Position numbers and translations under genes: made by a program. From Actinomadura latina NBRC 106108 (lineage in GTDB: Bacteria > Actinomycetota > Actinomycetes > Streptosporangiales > Streptosporangiaceae): a DNA stretch of 64,000 bases. Positions 24,682-50,534 of the stretch are shown here, piece after piece; positions within the stretch are counted from its first letter, which is position 1; each line of letters opens with the position of its first letter. Location of the stretch: the NCBI RefSeq assembly GCF_001552195.1, contig NZ_BCQS01000032.1, forward strand, positions 62,001 through 126,000, given 5' to 3'. Below the pieces are notes generated by a model. That model was given only the letters and a program-made list of their open reading frames with translations. It was not told the origin of the DNA and did not search any database.

Positions 24682-26334
24682 TCAGGCCGACGCCGCCGGT
24701 GCGAAGGAGAAGCGCGCCGGGGCCATGTCGAGAGCGGCGACGGCGCGGAAGAGCTCCTCGTTCAGCGATTTGATGCGCACCTGGTCGGGGACGGCCGAGT
24801 CCCGTTCCCGCATGATGGACTGGGAGATGCCCAGAATCGGCACGAGTTCGTCCACGCCGAGCCCCTTTCCCTCCAGATAGGGCAGCGCCCAGAAGTCGAA
24901 GTCGTACAGCGGAAGCCACACCGACTCGGTGACCTTCTCGAACATGACGTCGCACCAGTTCGCGGCTTCGCGCGCGGTCATCGTCTTATGCGACCAGTCG
25001 TACGCCGCGCCCTTGATATCCCACAGTTCCCTGTTCTTGTAGACCGGGGCGCGCGTATTTCCCCACCACGGCTGCGCCCGCCAGAAGGTCGGCGCGGTCT
25101 CGTTGAGGAAGTCGATCGTGTTCTGCATCGTCCGGTCGTTCTCCCCGGGAAAGCCGACGATGATGGACGCGAACGTGGTGATGCCGCGTTCCTTGAGCCG
25201 GGCGACGCCGGTGCGGTACTGGTCGTCCTGCGCCAGCTTGTTCATGTTGGCGAGGATGCTCGGGTCGCCGGACTCGATGCCGAGGAAGACGCCGCGGCAG
25301 CCGCTCTGCTGGGCGAGGTCGAAGGTCTCCTCGTCGCGGGCGTTCGAGCAGCGGAAGTAGGAGTACCAGTTGAGGCCGAGGTCCTCCTCGATCATCATCT
25401 TGCACAGTTCCTTGAACCGCTTGGGCGGGACGTTGAAGGTGTCGTCCACGAACACGAGGGTCTTGACGCCGAGTTCGGCCAGCGACCTCAGCTCGTGCCG
25501 CACCGTCTCCACGGAGGCCGTGGTCAGGGCGCCCGCGCGCATGGGGTAGTCGCAGAAGCTGCACTTGAACGCGCAGCTGCGCGCGGTGCGGGTCTGGGCC
25601 GTGACGCCGATCTGCTCCCGGCTGAAACCGGACCAGTCGATCGCGCAGGCGTCGAGGTCGTTGGCCTCGGGGGTGCGCGGGCCGGCGGTCCAGGTGCCGC
25701 CGTCCGCGCAGGTCACGAGGTTCGGGATGGACGCGAGCGGGCGGCCGGCGGCGAGCGCCCGGCACAGTTCGGCGAGCGCGGCCTCCCCCTGGGACTCCAC
25801 GATGTAGCTGTCGGCGCCCATGCCGTGGAGCAGGTCCTGGGCCATCCCGGTGACGCCGTCCGCGCACAGGTTGTCGATCAGCGGGCCGCCGACGACGATG
25901 TGCGAGTCCGGCGAGTACCGCCGGACGAAGTCGACGACGGGCAGCACGGGCATGATGTTGACGTAGAACGTCGTCGTCACGGCCACGACGCGCGGGCCGC
26001 GGGCCAGCAGTTCGGCGAGCCGTTCCTGCTCGGCGCTGAACAGCGAGATCGCCTCGGCGGTCAGGCCGGCCCCGCGGAGGAAACTGCTGAGATAGAGGCC
26101 GGCGAGGTTGTGCACCTCGCCCACATGGTAACGGTCGTCGCGTCCGGTCGCCTTGTTCCGCAGGGCGCTCAGCCCGTCCATCCAGGACATCGGGAGGCCG
26201 TCGACCTCCAGATACTCTTTGCTGTAAATCTGCAGGGTCGGCGACCCCGCGCCGCTGCCCTCGCACATCGCGCGATAGTCCTGGAAATCTCCCTCGTTAT
26301 ACCCGATGACCACGCAGTCGAGCGGTGCATTCAT
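24682..26334 (-). CDS. Cobalamin-binding radical SAM enzyme, PhpK-like (class B methyltransferase type)
   Basis: The N-terminal half (LDCVVIGYNEGDF, VAVTTTFYVNIMP, HIVVGGPLIDNL) resembles the cobalamin-binding domain of PhpK-type enzymes. The radical SAM cluster motif CAFKCSFC lies near residues 253-260, followed by FVDDTFNV, GVFLGIESGD and IVGFPGE segments. PhpK methylates a phosphinate in phosalacine biosynthesis, but no phosphonate genes are present here, so the acceptor is probably an unactivated carbon. I chose ATG 26334 because GAGGGAAG precedes it. Upstream in-frame ATGs lie in a 15-bp tandem duplication. It lies 92 bp downstream of PKS A. The substrate is unknown. Confidence 0.85.
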   Translation of the reverse strand: MNAPLDCVVIGYNEGDFQDYRAMCEGSGAGSPTLQIYSKEYLEVDGLPMSWMDGLSALRNKATGRDDRYHVGEVHNLAGLYLSSFLRGAGLTAEAISLFSAEQERLAELLARGPRVVAVTTTFYVNIMPVLPVVDFVRRYSPDSHIVVGGPLIDNLCADGVTGMAQDLLHGMGADSYIVESQGEAALAELCRALAAGRPLASIPNLVTCADGGTWTAGPRTPEANDLDACAIDWSGFSREQIGVTAQTRTARSCAFKCSFCDYPMRAGALTTASVETVRHELRSLAELGVKTLVFVDDTFNVPPKRFKELCKMMIEEDLGLNWYSYFRCSNARDEETFDLAQQSGCRGVFLGIESGDPSILANMNKLAQDDQYRTGVARLKERGITTFASIIVGFPGENDRTMQNTIDFLNETAPTFWRAQPWWGNTRAPVYKNRELWDIKGAAYDWSHKTMTAREAANWCDVMFEKVTESVWLPLYDFDFWALPYLEGKGLGVDELVPILGISQSIMRERDSAVPDQVRIKSLNEELFRAVAALDMAPARFSFAPAASA

Positions 26335-26344
26335 GAATTCTTCC

Positions 26345-26374
26345 CTCGTCATATCGGGTCTCGTCATATCGGGC
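26345..26374. repeat. 15-bp tandem duplication before the radical SAM gene
   Basis: Two copies of CTCGTCATATCGGG plus one base (26345-26359, 26360-26374) lie just before the radical SAM start. On the minus strand each copy carries an ATG in the same frame (reading MTRPD), so the duplication multiplies potential start codons. Confidence 0.8.
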
Positions 26375-26426
26375 GGGACCAGCGCAAGATCAGACTAAGG
26401 GCTCCGGCCCGGCCTGATAAGAGCCG

Positions 26427-42590
<16,164 letters not shown>

Positions 42591-42612
42591 GCTCCGCTTC
42601 CGGTTCGGTCGG

Positions 42613-43866
42613 TCATAGCGGCGAACGGTGGTGCACCAGCCGCGAGGCCGAGACGACGGCGCCGTCCCGGACGGTCACCTCGGCGGGCGCGGGCCGCCCG
42701 AGGAACGTCAGCAGGCTGGCCGTCGGCCCGTACGCCCCGGCGTTGGGGATCGCCACCAGGTCGCCGGGTCCGAGGGCGGGCAGCTCGATCTCCCGGCCGA
42801 GCACGTCGCCCGGCGTGCACAGCGGGCCGGTGAGGGTGGCGCGCGCCGCCGGGCGCCCGGCCGGCCCGGCCGGCGCGACCGCCACCGGCAGCAGCCGGCC
42901 GAGCCCCGACATGCCGCCGAAGACGTTGATGCCCGCGTCGGTGACCACGAACGTGCGGCCGCGGCTCACCTTGACGTTGGTGACGGTCGCCAGCAGCGTG
43001 CCGCAGCCGCCGGCCAGGTACCGGCCGCTCTCGCACGCGACGCGCGGGGAACCGGCCCGCCAGCCGGGGAACTCGGCGTCCAGCGCGGCCGCCAGCTCGC
43101 CGCGCAGCCGGGGGTAGCGCGGGCGCGGGCCCGGGACGCCGTACGGGGCGCTGAACCCGCCGCCGATGTCGAGCCGGCGCGGCGGCAGCTCGAACTTGCG
43201 GCTCAGCGCGGCGGCGGTGGCGAGGGTGTGCCGGAACTCGGCGATGAGGTTGTCCTCGTCGGAGCTGTTGCTCAGCGGGAAGAAGTGCATTCCGGTGATG
43301 TCCACCGCGCCGAGGGCGCCGGGCCGGCGGAGCTCGTCGAGCGCCTCGCCGAGCACCTCCGCGTCGAAGCCGAACTGGGACGGGGTGCCCGTCATCCGGA
43401 TGGCGGTCGCCGCGCTCGCGCTCTCCGCGTTGATCCGCAGCAGCGCCTCGACGCGGACGCCGTGCCGGGACGCCACGGCGTCGAGCCGCCGCACGTCGGT
43501 GACGGAGTCGGTGGAGAACAGCCGGACGCCGAGCCCGACGGCCTCGTCGAGCTCGCGTTCCGTCTTGCCCGGCCCGGTGTACAGGCAGTCGGCGCCGGTC
43601 AGCCCGGCGTCGAGGACGGCGGCGAGCTCCCCGGTGGAACTGATCTCCGCGCCGCAGCCCCGTCCTCCGGCCCCCGCCCCCAGGGCGCGGACGACGTCGG
43701 GGTGCGGGTTCGCCTTCAGCGCGTAGTACAGGTCGACGTCCTCGGGCAGCGACGCGAACAGGCCGGATCTCGCTTCGGCGACGTCGTCCAGGTCGTAGAC
43801 GTAGAGCGGGGTCCCGTACCGTGCGGTGAGCCGGGCGTGCGGCACTTCGTCACGGGCTCGCGGCAT
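42613..43866 (-). CDS. PLP-dependent decarboxylase (fold III, VinO-like)
   Basis: This 417-residue enzyme belongs to the diaminopimelate/ornithine decarboxylase fold. The PLP lysine is near residue 51 (LYYALKANPHP), and GMHFFPLSNS, RLDIGGGFSAPYG and ACESGRYLAG motifs follow. In vicenistatin biosynthesis VinO decarboxylates 3-methylaspartyl-ACP at C1 to give 3-aminoisobutyryl-ACP. Here the neighbours (glutamate mutase, AMP ligases, free ACP, VinK-like acyltransferase) point to the same step. It lies between the two PKS genes with spacers of 6 and 22 bp. The substrate form (ACP-bound versus free) is inferred from the family. Confidence 0.85.
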   Translation of the reverse strand: MPRARDEVPHARLTARYGTPLYVYDLDDVAEARSGLFASLPEDVDLYYALKANPHPDVVRALGAGAGGRGCGAEISSTGELAAVLDAGLTGADCLYTGPGKTERELDEAVGLGVRLFSTDSVTDVRRLDAVASRHGVRVEALLRINAESASAATAIRMTGTPSQFGFDAEVLGEALDELRRPGALGAVDITGMHFFPLSNSSDEDNLIAEFRHTLATAAALSRKFELPPRRLDIGGGFSAPYGVPGPRPRYPRLRGELAAALDAEFPGWRAGSPRVACESGRYLAGGCGTLLATVTNVKVSRGRTFVVTDAGINVFGGMSGLGRLLPVAVAPAGPAGRPAARATLTGPLCTPGDVLGREIELPALGPGDLVAIPNAGAYGPTASLLTFLGRPAPAEVTVRDGAVVSASRLVHHRSPL

Positions 43867-43872
43867 GCGTCC

Positions 43873-46800
43873 TCACTTCAGGTCGTGGCCGGGCATCAGC
43901 ATGTCGATCAGGGCCTCGGCGTCCATCGCGTCGATCGCGTCGTCGTCGGGGATCCCGGCGGACGCGTCACCGGACGAGTCACCGGAAGGGGGCCGGTCCT
44001 CGTCCGGCTCCGGGACGGCCTCCGGCAGCAGCAGCCGGAGCAGGTGCCCGGCCAGCTCGGACGCGGTGGGGTAGTCGAAGGCCAGCGTGGACGGGAGGCG
44101 CAGCCCGGTGGCGGCCGCCAGCCGGTTGCGCAGCTCGACGCTGGTCAGCGAGTCGAAGCCGGAGTCCTTGAACGGCCGGTCGAGCGCGAACGCCGCGGGC
44201 GAGCCGTGCCCGAGGACCGCCGCCGCGCTCGCCTGGACGAGGTCGGCGAGCACCCGCGACGCGTCCCGGGCGGCGAGTCCGGTCAGCCGCTCCGCGAAGC
44301 CGGCGCGGGCGTCCCGCGCGGGCTCGGGCGGGGCCGCCCGGCGCGGGCCGGCGAGGGCGGCGAGCATCGGCGGCAGGCCCGCGCCCTGCTCCCGGAGCGC
44401 CGCGGTGTCGACCCGGACCGGCACGAGCGCCGGGCCTCCGGCGGCGTGCGCGGCGTCGAACAGCGCCAGCCCCTCCTGCGGGGAGAGGCCGAGCAGCCCG
44501 GAGGCCGCCATGCGGCCGGTGTCGGCCGCCGTCAGCCGCTCCGCCATCCCCTGCCCGGCCCACGGCCCCCAGGCCAGCGACTGCCCCGGCAGGCCGAGGC
44601 CCCGGCGGTGGGACGCCAGCCCGTCGAGGAAGGCGTTGGCGCACGCGTAGTTCGCCTGGCCCGCCGAGCCGAGCGTCCCGGCCACGGAGGAGAAGAGCAC
44701 GAACATGCCGAGGTCGAGATCCCGTGTGCGCTCGTGCAGGTTCCACGCCGCGTCCGCCTTCGGGCGCAGGACGGCGTCCATCCGCTCCGGGGTCATCGAC
44801 CCGATCACCCCGTCGTCGGTCACGCCGGCGCAGTGCACGACTCCGGCGAGCCTCTGCCCTGCCGGGATCGAGGCCAGCAGCGCGGCGAGCCCGGCCGGGG
44901 AGGCGACGTCGCAGGCGGCCGGCCGGACGCCGGCGCCGAGCGCGGACAGTTCGGCGGCGAGGTCCGCCGCTCCCGGCGCGTCCGCGCCCCTGCGGCTCGC
45001 CAGGATCAGGTTGCGCGCCCCGTGCGCGGTCACCAGGTGCCGGGCGACGAACGCGCCGAGCGCCCCCGTCCCGCCGGTGACGAGGACCGTGTCGTCCGGG
45101 CCGAACATGTGGGGGCTGCGCGGTGCGACCGGAGCGGAGGCGCGCGCGAGCCGCGGGACGAGGAACCGGCCGCCCCGGACGGCGACCTGCGGTTCGCCCG
45201 TCGCGAGCGCCCCGGCGACCGGCCCCGCCAGGTCGGACGCACCGTCGGCGTCGATGTCGGCGTCGGCGTCGGCGTCGACGAGGACGAAGCAGCCGGGGCT
45301 CTCCAGTTCCGCCGAGCGCACGAGGCCCCACAGCGCGGCCCCGGCGAGATCGGCCACGGCCTCGCCGGGGACCGCCGCCACCGCGCCGCGCGTCACCACC
45401 GCGACGCGGGACCCGTCCGGCCACTCGTCCCCGAGCCGGGTCCGCAGCAGGCCCAGGACGGCATGCGCCGTCTCCCGGACCGCGGCGGGCACGTCGGCCG
45501 CCGCGTCGTGCAGGCAGGGAACGACGATGACGTCGGGTGCCTGCGCGCCGCCCGGGACGGAACCGATGGCGTCCGTGCCGGCGAAGGCCATGGCCGGCGG
45601 CGCGGAGGTCGCGGGCGCCGCCGGCACCCAGGAGAGTTCCAGCAGGTTCTCGCCGGTGCCGATGGCCTGCGGCGGCGCCGGCCGCGCCACCAGCGACTCG
45701 GCGGAGAAGACCGGCGCGCCGGTCATGTCGGCGCACGCGACCGCCGCCGTGCCGTCCTCCCGCCGGCTCACCTGGACCCGCAGCGCGGTCGCGCCCCGCG
45801 CGTGGAGCAGCGTGCCGCTCCAGGAGAACGGGATCAGGGGAGCGTCGGCGGCGGCGTCACCGGAGGCGTCACTGTCCAAGAGGGCCGGCGCGTGCAGGGC
45901 GGCGTCGAGCAGAGCGGGGTGGACGCCGTATCCGGCGGCGTCGACACCGCTCGGCAGGACGGCTTCGGCGAACACGTCGTCGCCCAGGCGCCACGCGGCC
46001 GTCAGGCCCTGGAAGACGGGGCCGTAGCCGAGTCCGCGATCGGCCAGGCCGGCGTACGCGTCCGAGACGTCGATGGCCTCGGCGCCGGGCGGGGGCCACT
46101 GCTCCGGCACGGGAAAGGCCGTCTCGCCGCCCGGCCCCTGCTCCAGGGCCCCTTCCGCATGGCTGGTCCACGCGCCGCCGGCCGCGGCGCTGGAGAACAG
46201 TTCGAGGGTGCGCCGCCCGGTGCCGGGGTCGGGGGCGCCGACGTGGACCTGGACGGTGGTCGGACGGTCCTGGGCGACGGTGAGCGGCGTGTGGACGGTG
46301 AACTCTTCGAGATACGGAGTCCCGGTGCGTTCGGCGGCGTGCAGGGCGAGTTCCAGGAGCGCGGTGCCGGGGAGGAGCGGGGCTCCGTTGACGGTGTGCT
46401 GGGTAAGCCACGGCGTGCTGTGCGGGGCGAGCGTCCCGGTGAGCAGGAGCGTGCCGTCGGTGGCGAGGGTGGTGGCGGCCGGCAGGAGCGGATGCCCGGT
46501 CGGTTCCAGGCCGGTCGTGCGGGTGGTCGCCGGCGGGGTGAGCCAGTAGCGGGTGCGCTGGAAGGCGTAGGTCGGCAGGTCGACGCCGGAGTCCCCGGTG
46601 CTGGGCACGGTGCGGGCCCAGTCGACGGCGGCGCCGGTGACGTGGAGCCGGGCCAGGGCCTCCGCCAGGGCCGCGTCCTCGTCCCGGTCCGGGCGGAGCG
46701 CCGGGATCGCGGCGACCTCGCTGCCGAGGGTGTGGCCGGTCAGGGTGGTGAGGGTGTGGTCGGGTCCGACCTCCAGGAGGGCGGTCGCGCGGTGCGTCCC

Positions 46801-49239
46801 GGTGAGCGTCGCCAGCGCGGCGGGGAAGTCGACGGGCCGGCGGGCGTGGCGCGTCCAGTGCCCTGGGTCGGCGAGCCGCTCGGCGGTGAGGGTCAGCCCG
46901 GTGAGGGTCGACACGACGGGGACGCCCGGGGTGCGCCAGTTCACCGCCGCGGCGGCCTCCGCCAGGCCGGGCAGGGCCGGGTCCATCAGCCGGGAGTGGA
47001 ACGCGTGGGACACCGGCAGCATCGACGTCCGCACACCGTTCGCGGCGAAGTGGGCCACGGCCCCGCGCACGGCGTCGGCGTCGCCGGAGATGGTGGTGTG
47101 GACGGGTGAGTTGACCGCAGCGATGTCGGCCCCCGGGAAGCCGGGGCCGTCGTCGCCGGCGAGCACCGCCGCGACGGCCCGGTGGCCGGCGGAGACCGAG
47201 GCCATCGCCCCGCCGGGCGGCAGGGCCTGCATGGCGGCGGCGCGGGCCGCGACCAGCCGGGCGGCGTCCGCCAGGTCGAGGGCGCCCGCGATGTGGGCGG
47301 CGGAGATCTCGCCGATCGAGTGCCCGGCCACCGCGACCGGGGCGACGCCGAAGGACGCCAGGAGCCGGGCCAGGGCGGTGTGCAGGGCGAACAGCGCGGG
47401 CTGCGTGCAGGCGGTCTCGTCCAGGCCGTCGCCGGAGGCGACGACGTCCGCGAGCGGGCGCGGGAGCAGCCCGTCGAACGCGGCGCACGCCTCGCCGTAC
47501 GCGGCCGCGAACACGGGGTGCGCCGCGGCGAGCCGCGCCCCCATCGCGGGACGCTGCGAGCCCTGGCCGGAGAACACCAGCGCCACCCGGGCCGCCGAGG
47601 CGCGTCCGGACACCGCGCCGGCCGCGGTCCGGCCCTCGGCCAGCGCGTCCAGGCCCGCGAGGATCTCCTCGGCGGACCGCCCGGACACCACGGCCCGGTG
47701 CTCGAACACCGACCGCGACACCGCCAGCGCCCGCGCCACGGACGCCGGCGGCAGGCTCGGGCGGTCCCGCACGAACTCCGCCAGCGCCCCGGCCTGGCCC
47801 GCCAGACCCGCCTCCGACCGCGCCGACACCGGCCAGGAGACCAGTCCCGGTCCCGCCGCCGGCTCGGGGACGGCGCCCGCGCCCTCCGCCGGCGGCTCTT
47901 CGACGATCACGTGCGCGTTGGTGCCGCTGAGCCCGAACGACGACACCGCGGCCCGGCGCGGGCGCCCGCCGCGCGGCCACGGCACCTCCTCCGTCAGCAG
48001 CCGGACCCCGCCGGCCGCCCAGTCCACCTCGGGCGACGGCTCGCCGGCGTGCAGCGTCCGCGGCAGGGTCCCGTGCCGCAGCGCCTGCACCAGCTTGATC
48101 ACTCCGGCGACCCCGGCCGCGGCCTGCGCGTGCCCGATGTTCGACTTCACCGAGCCGAGCCACAGCGGCCGCTCCGCGTCCCGGTCCCGGCCGTAGGCGG
48201 CCAGCAGCGCCCGCGCCTCGATGGGGTCGCCGAGCCGCGTCCCCGTCCCGTGCGCCTCGACCGCGTCCACGTCCTCCGGCGCCAGCCGCGCGTCGGCCAG
48301 CGCCGCCGCGATGACGCGCTGCTGCGCCGGGCCGTTCGGCACCGTGAAGCCGCTGGACGCGCCGTCCTGGTTCACCGCAGAGCCGCGGACCACCGCCAGG
48401 ACTCGGCGTCCCGCGCGCACCGCGTCGGAGAGCCGCTCCAGCACCAGGACCCCGGCGCCCTCCGCGCAGCCGACGCCGTCGGCCGCCGCCGAGAACGACT
48501 TGCAGCGCCCGTCGGACGACAGCCCCCGCTGCTCGCTGAAGTACACGAACATGTCCGGCTCGGTCATCACGGTCACGCCGCCGGCCAGCGCCAGCGAGCA
48601 GTCGCCCCGGCGCAGCGCGTGCGCCGCCAGGTGCAGCGCCACCAGCGAGGACGAGCAGGCGGTGTCGACCGAGACCGCGGGCCCCTCCAGTCCCAGCGTG
48701 TAGGCGACCCGCCCGGAGACGAGGCTGCCGTCGCTGCTGCCGGCCCCGTAGTCGTGGTACATCACGCCGGCGTACACGCCGGCGGTGGTGCCGCGCAGCG
48801 CCGCCGGCACGATCCGCGCGTGCTCCAGCGCCTCCCAGGACGTCTCCAGCAGCAGCCGCTGCTGCGGGTCCATCCGCAGGGCCTCCCGGGGCGAGATCCC
48901 GAAGAAGTCCGCGTCGAAGCCGGCCGCGTCGTAGAGGAAGCCGCCCTCGCAGGAGTACGTGGTCCCCGGCACGCCCGGCACCGGCGAGTACAGCGCGTCC
49001 CGGTCCCAGCCGCGGTCGCCGGGGAACGGCCCGATGGCGTCCGCGCCGGACGCGACGAGGTCCCACAGCCCGTCCGGCGACGCCACGCCGCCCGGGTACC
49101 GGCAGGCCATCCCGGTGATCGCGATGGGTTCCGCGCTCGCCGCGGCCAGGCGCTCGTTCTCGCGGCGCAGCAGCTCGTTGTCCAGGACGGAGCGGCGCAG
49201 CGCCTCGACGAGCTGCTCGGTGGGGGCGGTCTCACTCAT
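43873..49239 (-). CDS. Type I modular polyketide synthase B: one module
   Basis: The 1,788-residue synthase has an N-terminal coiled-coil docking helix (TEQLVEALRRSVLDNELLRR), KS (cysteine near 195, TACSSS), AT (serine near 640, HAFH so malonyl), DH (near 950, HTVNGAPLLP), KR (near 1393, TDDGV so B-type) and ACP (serine near 1696, GFDSLTSVEL). It ends with an acidic tail and a short helix (DAEALIDMLMPGHDLK) that looks like a docking domain. No ER or thioesterase is present, so the chain must pass to a further protein. Its ATG overlaps the mutase large-subunit stop (ATGA). Expected output is one more double bond. Confidence 0.95.
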   Translation of the reverse strand: MSETAPTEQLVEALRRSVLDNELLRRENERLAAASAEPIAITGMACRYPGGVASPDGLWDLVASGADAIGPFPGDRGWDRDALYSPVPGVPGTTYSCEGGFLYDAAGFDADFFGISPREALRMDPQQRLLLETSWEALEHARIVPAALRGTTAGVYAGVMYHDYGAGSSDGSLVSGRVAYTLGLEGPAVSVDTACSSSLVALHLAAHALRRGDCSLALAGGVTVMTEPDMFVYFSEQRGLSSDGRCKSFSAAADGVGCAEGAGVLVLERLSDAVRAGRRVLAVVRGSAVNQDGASSGFTVPNGPAQQRVIAAALADARLAPEDVDAVEAHGTGTRLGDPIEARALLAAYGRDRDAERPLWLGSVKSNIGHAQAAAGVAGVIKLVQALRHGTLPRTLHAGEPSPEVDWAAGGVRLLTEEVPWPRGGRPRRAAVSSFGLSGTNAHVIVEEPPAEGAGAVPEPAAGPGLVSWPVSARSEAGLAGQAGALAEFVRDRPSLPPASVARALAVSRSVFEHRAVVSGRSAEEILAGLDALAEGRTAAGAVSGRASAARVALVFSGQGSQRPAMGARLAAAHPVFAAAYGEACAAFDGLLPRPLADVVASGDGLDETACTQPALFALHTALARLLASFGVAPVAVAGHSIGEISAAHIAGALDLADAARLVAARAAAMQALPPGGAMASVSAGHRAVAAVLAGDDGPGFPGADIAAVNSPVHTTISGDADAVRGAVAHFAANGVRTSMLPVSHAFHSRLMDPALPGLAEAAAAVNWRTPGVPVVSTLTGLTLTAERLADPGHWTRHARRPVDFPAALATLTGTHRATALLEVGPDHTLTTLTGHTLGSEVAAIPALRPDRDEDAALAEALARLHVTGAAVDWARTVPSTGDSGVDLPTYAFQRTRYWLTPPATTRTTGLEPTGHPLLPAATTLATDGTLLLTGTLAPHSTPWLTQHTVNGAPLLPGTALLELALHAAERTGTPYLEEFTVHTPLTVAQDRPTTVQVHVGAPDPGTGRRTLELFSSAAAGGAWTSHAEGALEQGPGGETAFPVPEQWPPPGAEAIDVSDAYAGLADRGLGYGPVFQGLTAAWRLGDDVFAEAVLPSGVDAAGYGVHPALLDAALHAPALLDSDASGDAAADAPLIPFSWSGTLLHARGATALRVQVSRREDGTAAVACADMTGAPVFSAESLVARPAPPQAIGTGENLLELSWVPAAPATSAPPAMAFAGTDAIGSVPGGAQAPDVIVVPCLHDAAADVPAAVRETAHAVLGLLRTRLGDEWPDGSRVAVVTRGAVAAVPGEAVADLAGAALWGLVRSAELESPGCFVLVDADADADIDADGASDLAGPVAGALATGEPQVAVRGGRFLVPRLARASAPVAPRSPHMFGPDDTVLVTGGTGALGAFVARHLVTAHGARNLILASRRGADAPGAADLAAELSALGAGVRPAACDVASPAGLAALLASIPAGQRLAGVVHCAGVTDDGVIGSMTPERMDAVLRPKADAAWNLHERTRDLDLGMFVLFSSVAGTLGSAGQANYACANAFLDGLASHRRGLGLPGQSLAWGPWAGQGMAERLTAADTGRMAASGLLGLSPQEGLALFDAAHAAGGPALVPVRVDTAALREQGAGLPPMLAALAGPRRAAPPEPARDARAGFAERLTGLAARDASRVLADLVQASAAAVLGHGSPAAFALDRPFKDSGFDSLTSVELRNRLAAATGLRLPSTLAFDYPTASELAGHLLRLLLPEAVPEPDEDRPPSGDSSGDASAGIPDDDAIDAMDAEALIDMLMPGHDLK

Positions 49240-50534
49240 TCGTTCGTCATCCTCACCAGGGCGGAGGGGGTGTCCGGCCGCGCCAGGGCCGCCCCGTCGA
49301 ACGTCCGCTGGACGTGGGAGAGCGCGTCCATGAGGCCGGCGGCCGTCAGCGCGGCGCCGTCCCGGCGGGGCTCGACGACGCCGGCCAGGGGCAGCGAGCC
49401 GAGGTCGGCCCAGCGGAGCCGCCCATCGCCGTCCAGCCGGCTCCGGGCGCGGCCCGCGTTGTCGGGGTGCAGGCAGAACGGGACGTCGAGCAGGCCGCGC
49501 CGGAACGCCGCCACCAGCGCGTCGCCGATGCCGGACGCGCAGTTGAGGACGGCGTCGATCAGGGCCAGCGCCTCCCGGTAGGTCTCCCCGCCGGCGGGCC
49601 CGGCCGGGGCCGCCGGGAGCTCGCGGCGCGCCGAGGCGGCGACGGCGGCCGCGAGTTCGAGGGCCTCGACGTTCTCCGCGACCGTCGGGATCCGCCGCGA
49701 CTCGGCGACCGTCTTGACGATGAGCCGCTCGCTGCCCGTGGCGACCGCCAGCCGGGCGGCGCGGGCCAGCAGCTCCCGGGCGCCGGCCCGGCTCCGCGGG
49801 TACAGCCCCATGTAGGTGTAGACGACGACGTGCCAGTCGGTCTCGGGGAGCAGCTCGCCGCACAGCCGGCGCAGCGCCCGGACGGCCTCCTCGTCCTGCG
49901 CCGCGTTCGTCTGCTGCGCGTAGCTGACGGAGATGGACCGCAGCCCCAGGGCGCGGAAGAACATCGCCTCCAGGACGCTGACGGCGACCAGCAGCCCCGG
50001 CGGGCACAGCTGCCCCATCAGGCAGCCGCCGAACGTCTCCAGGTGGGGTTCGCGCCCCGTCTCCCGCACGGCCGCGAGCCTCTTGCACGACTCCGTCCAC
50101 TGGCGGACGGACGCGGCGAGCGGCGTCCGGCCGTAGGGCAGGCAGTACGAGACCGGGCCGCCCTCGGTGGCGTCCAGCCCGGCCCGGATCATCCCGCGGA
50201 AGATCTCCAGCGGTTCGGCGGAGCCGTGCCGGACCTGGACCGGGAAGTCGTCGCCGGCGAGCCCGCCGACCATCGCCCGGGTCGTGGCGGCGTCGTGGCT
50301 GAGCAGCGGGTAGCCGTTGAGGGCGTCCCCGTCGCGCAGCGCCCGGCCGGCCGACTCCACGTCCCCGAGACGGGTGTAGCTGTCGAGCGTGACGGTCCCG
50401 GCCGTCACGGCGCGGGCCCGCTTCACCGCCGCCAGGCCGGCCCGCATGAGCGCGGGGTCGCCGAAGCCCATGCGCGGCTGCACGACCAGTTCGCCCGCCG
50501 CGCGCCGGTTCCGCACGAACCCGCCGAAGCTCAC
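49236..50534 (-). CDS. Glutamate mutase large (E) subunit-like protein
   Basis: This 432-residue protein resembles the catalytic E subunit of adenosylcobalamin-dependent glutamate mutase, which rearranges L-glutamate to (2S,3S)-3-methylaspartate. Recognisable pieces are FPVQVRHGSAEPLEIFRGM, the GGPVSYCLPYGR segment, ETFGG and the SVSYAQQTNAAQDEEAVRAL segment. In vicenistatin, VinI does this. The GTG start at 50534 overlaps the small-subunit stop (GTGA). Together with the next gene it would provide the methyl-branched precursor of the starter. Confidence 0.88.
   Translation of the reverse strand: MSFGGFVRNRRAAGELVVQPRMGFGDPALMRAGLAAVKRARAVTAGTVTLDSYTRLGDVESAGRALRDGDALNGYPLLSHDAATTRAMVGGLAGDDFPVQVRHGSAEPLEIFRGMIRAGLDATEGGPVSYCLPYGRTPLAASVRQWTESCKRLAAVRETGREPHLETFGGCLMGQLCPPGLLVAVSVLEAMFFRALGLRSISVSYAQQTNAAQDEEAVRALRRLCGELLPETDWHVVVYTYMGLYPRSRAGARELLARAARLAVATGSERLIVKTVAESRRIPTVAENVEALELAAAVAASARRELPAAPAGPAGGETYREALALIDAVLNCASGIGDALVAAFRRGLLDVPFCLHPDNAGRARSRLDGDGRLRWADLGSLPLAGVVEPRRDGAALTAAGLMDALSHVQRTFDGAALARPDTPSALVRMTNE

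Noticed and set aside
24661..24955. Upstream extension of the LAL regulator into the radical SAM gene
   Set aside because: The extra N-terminal residues are Arg/Gly-rich out-of-frame translation of the neighbour; the protein resembles LAL regulators only from about 24661.
24682..26334. Phosphinate P-methyltransferase in a phosphonate pathway
   Set aside because: No PEP mutase or other C-P gene is in the window, so only family resemblance to PhpK is retained.
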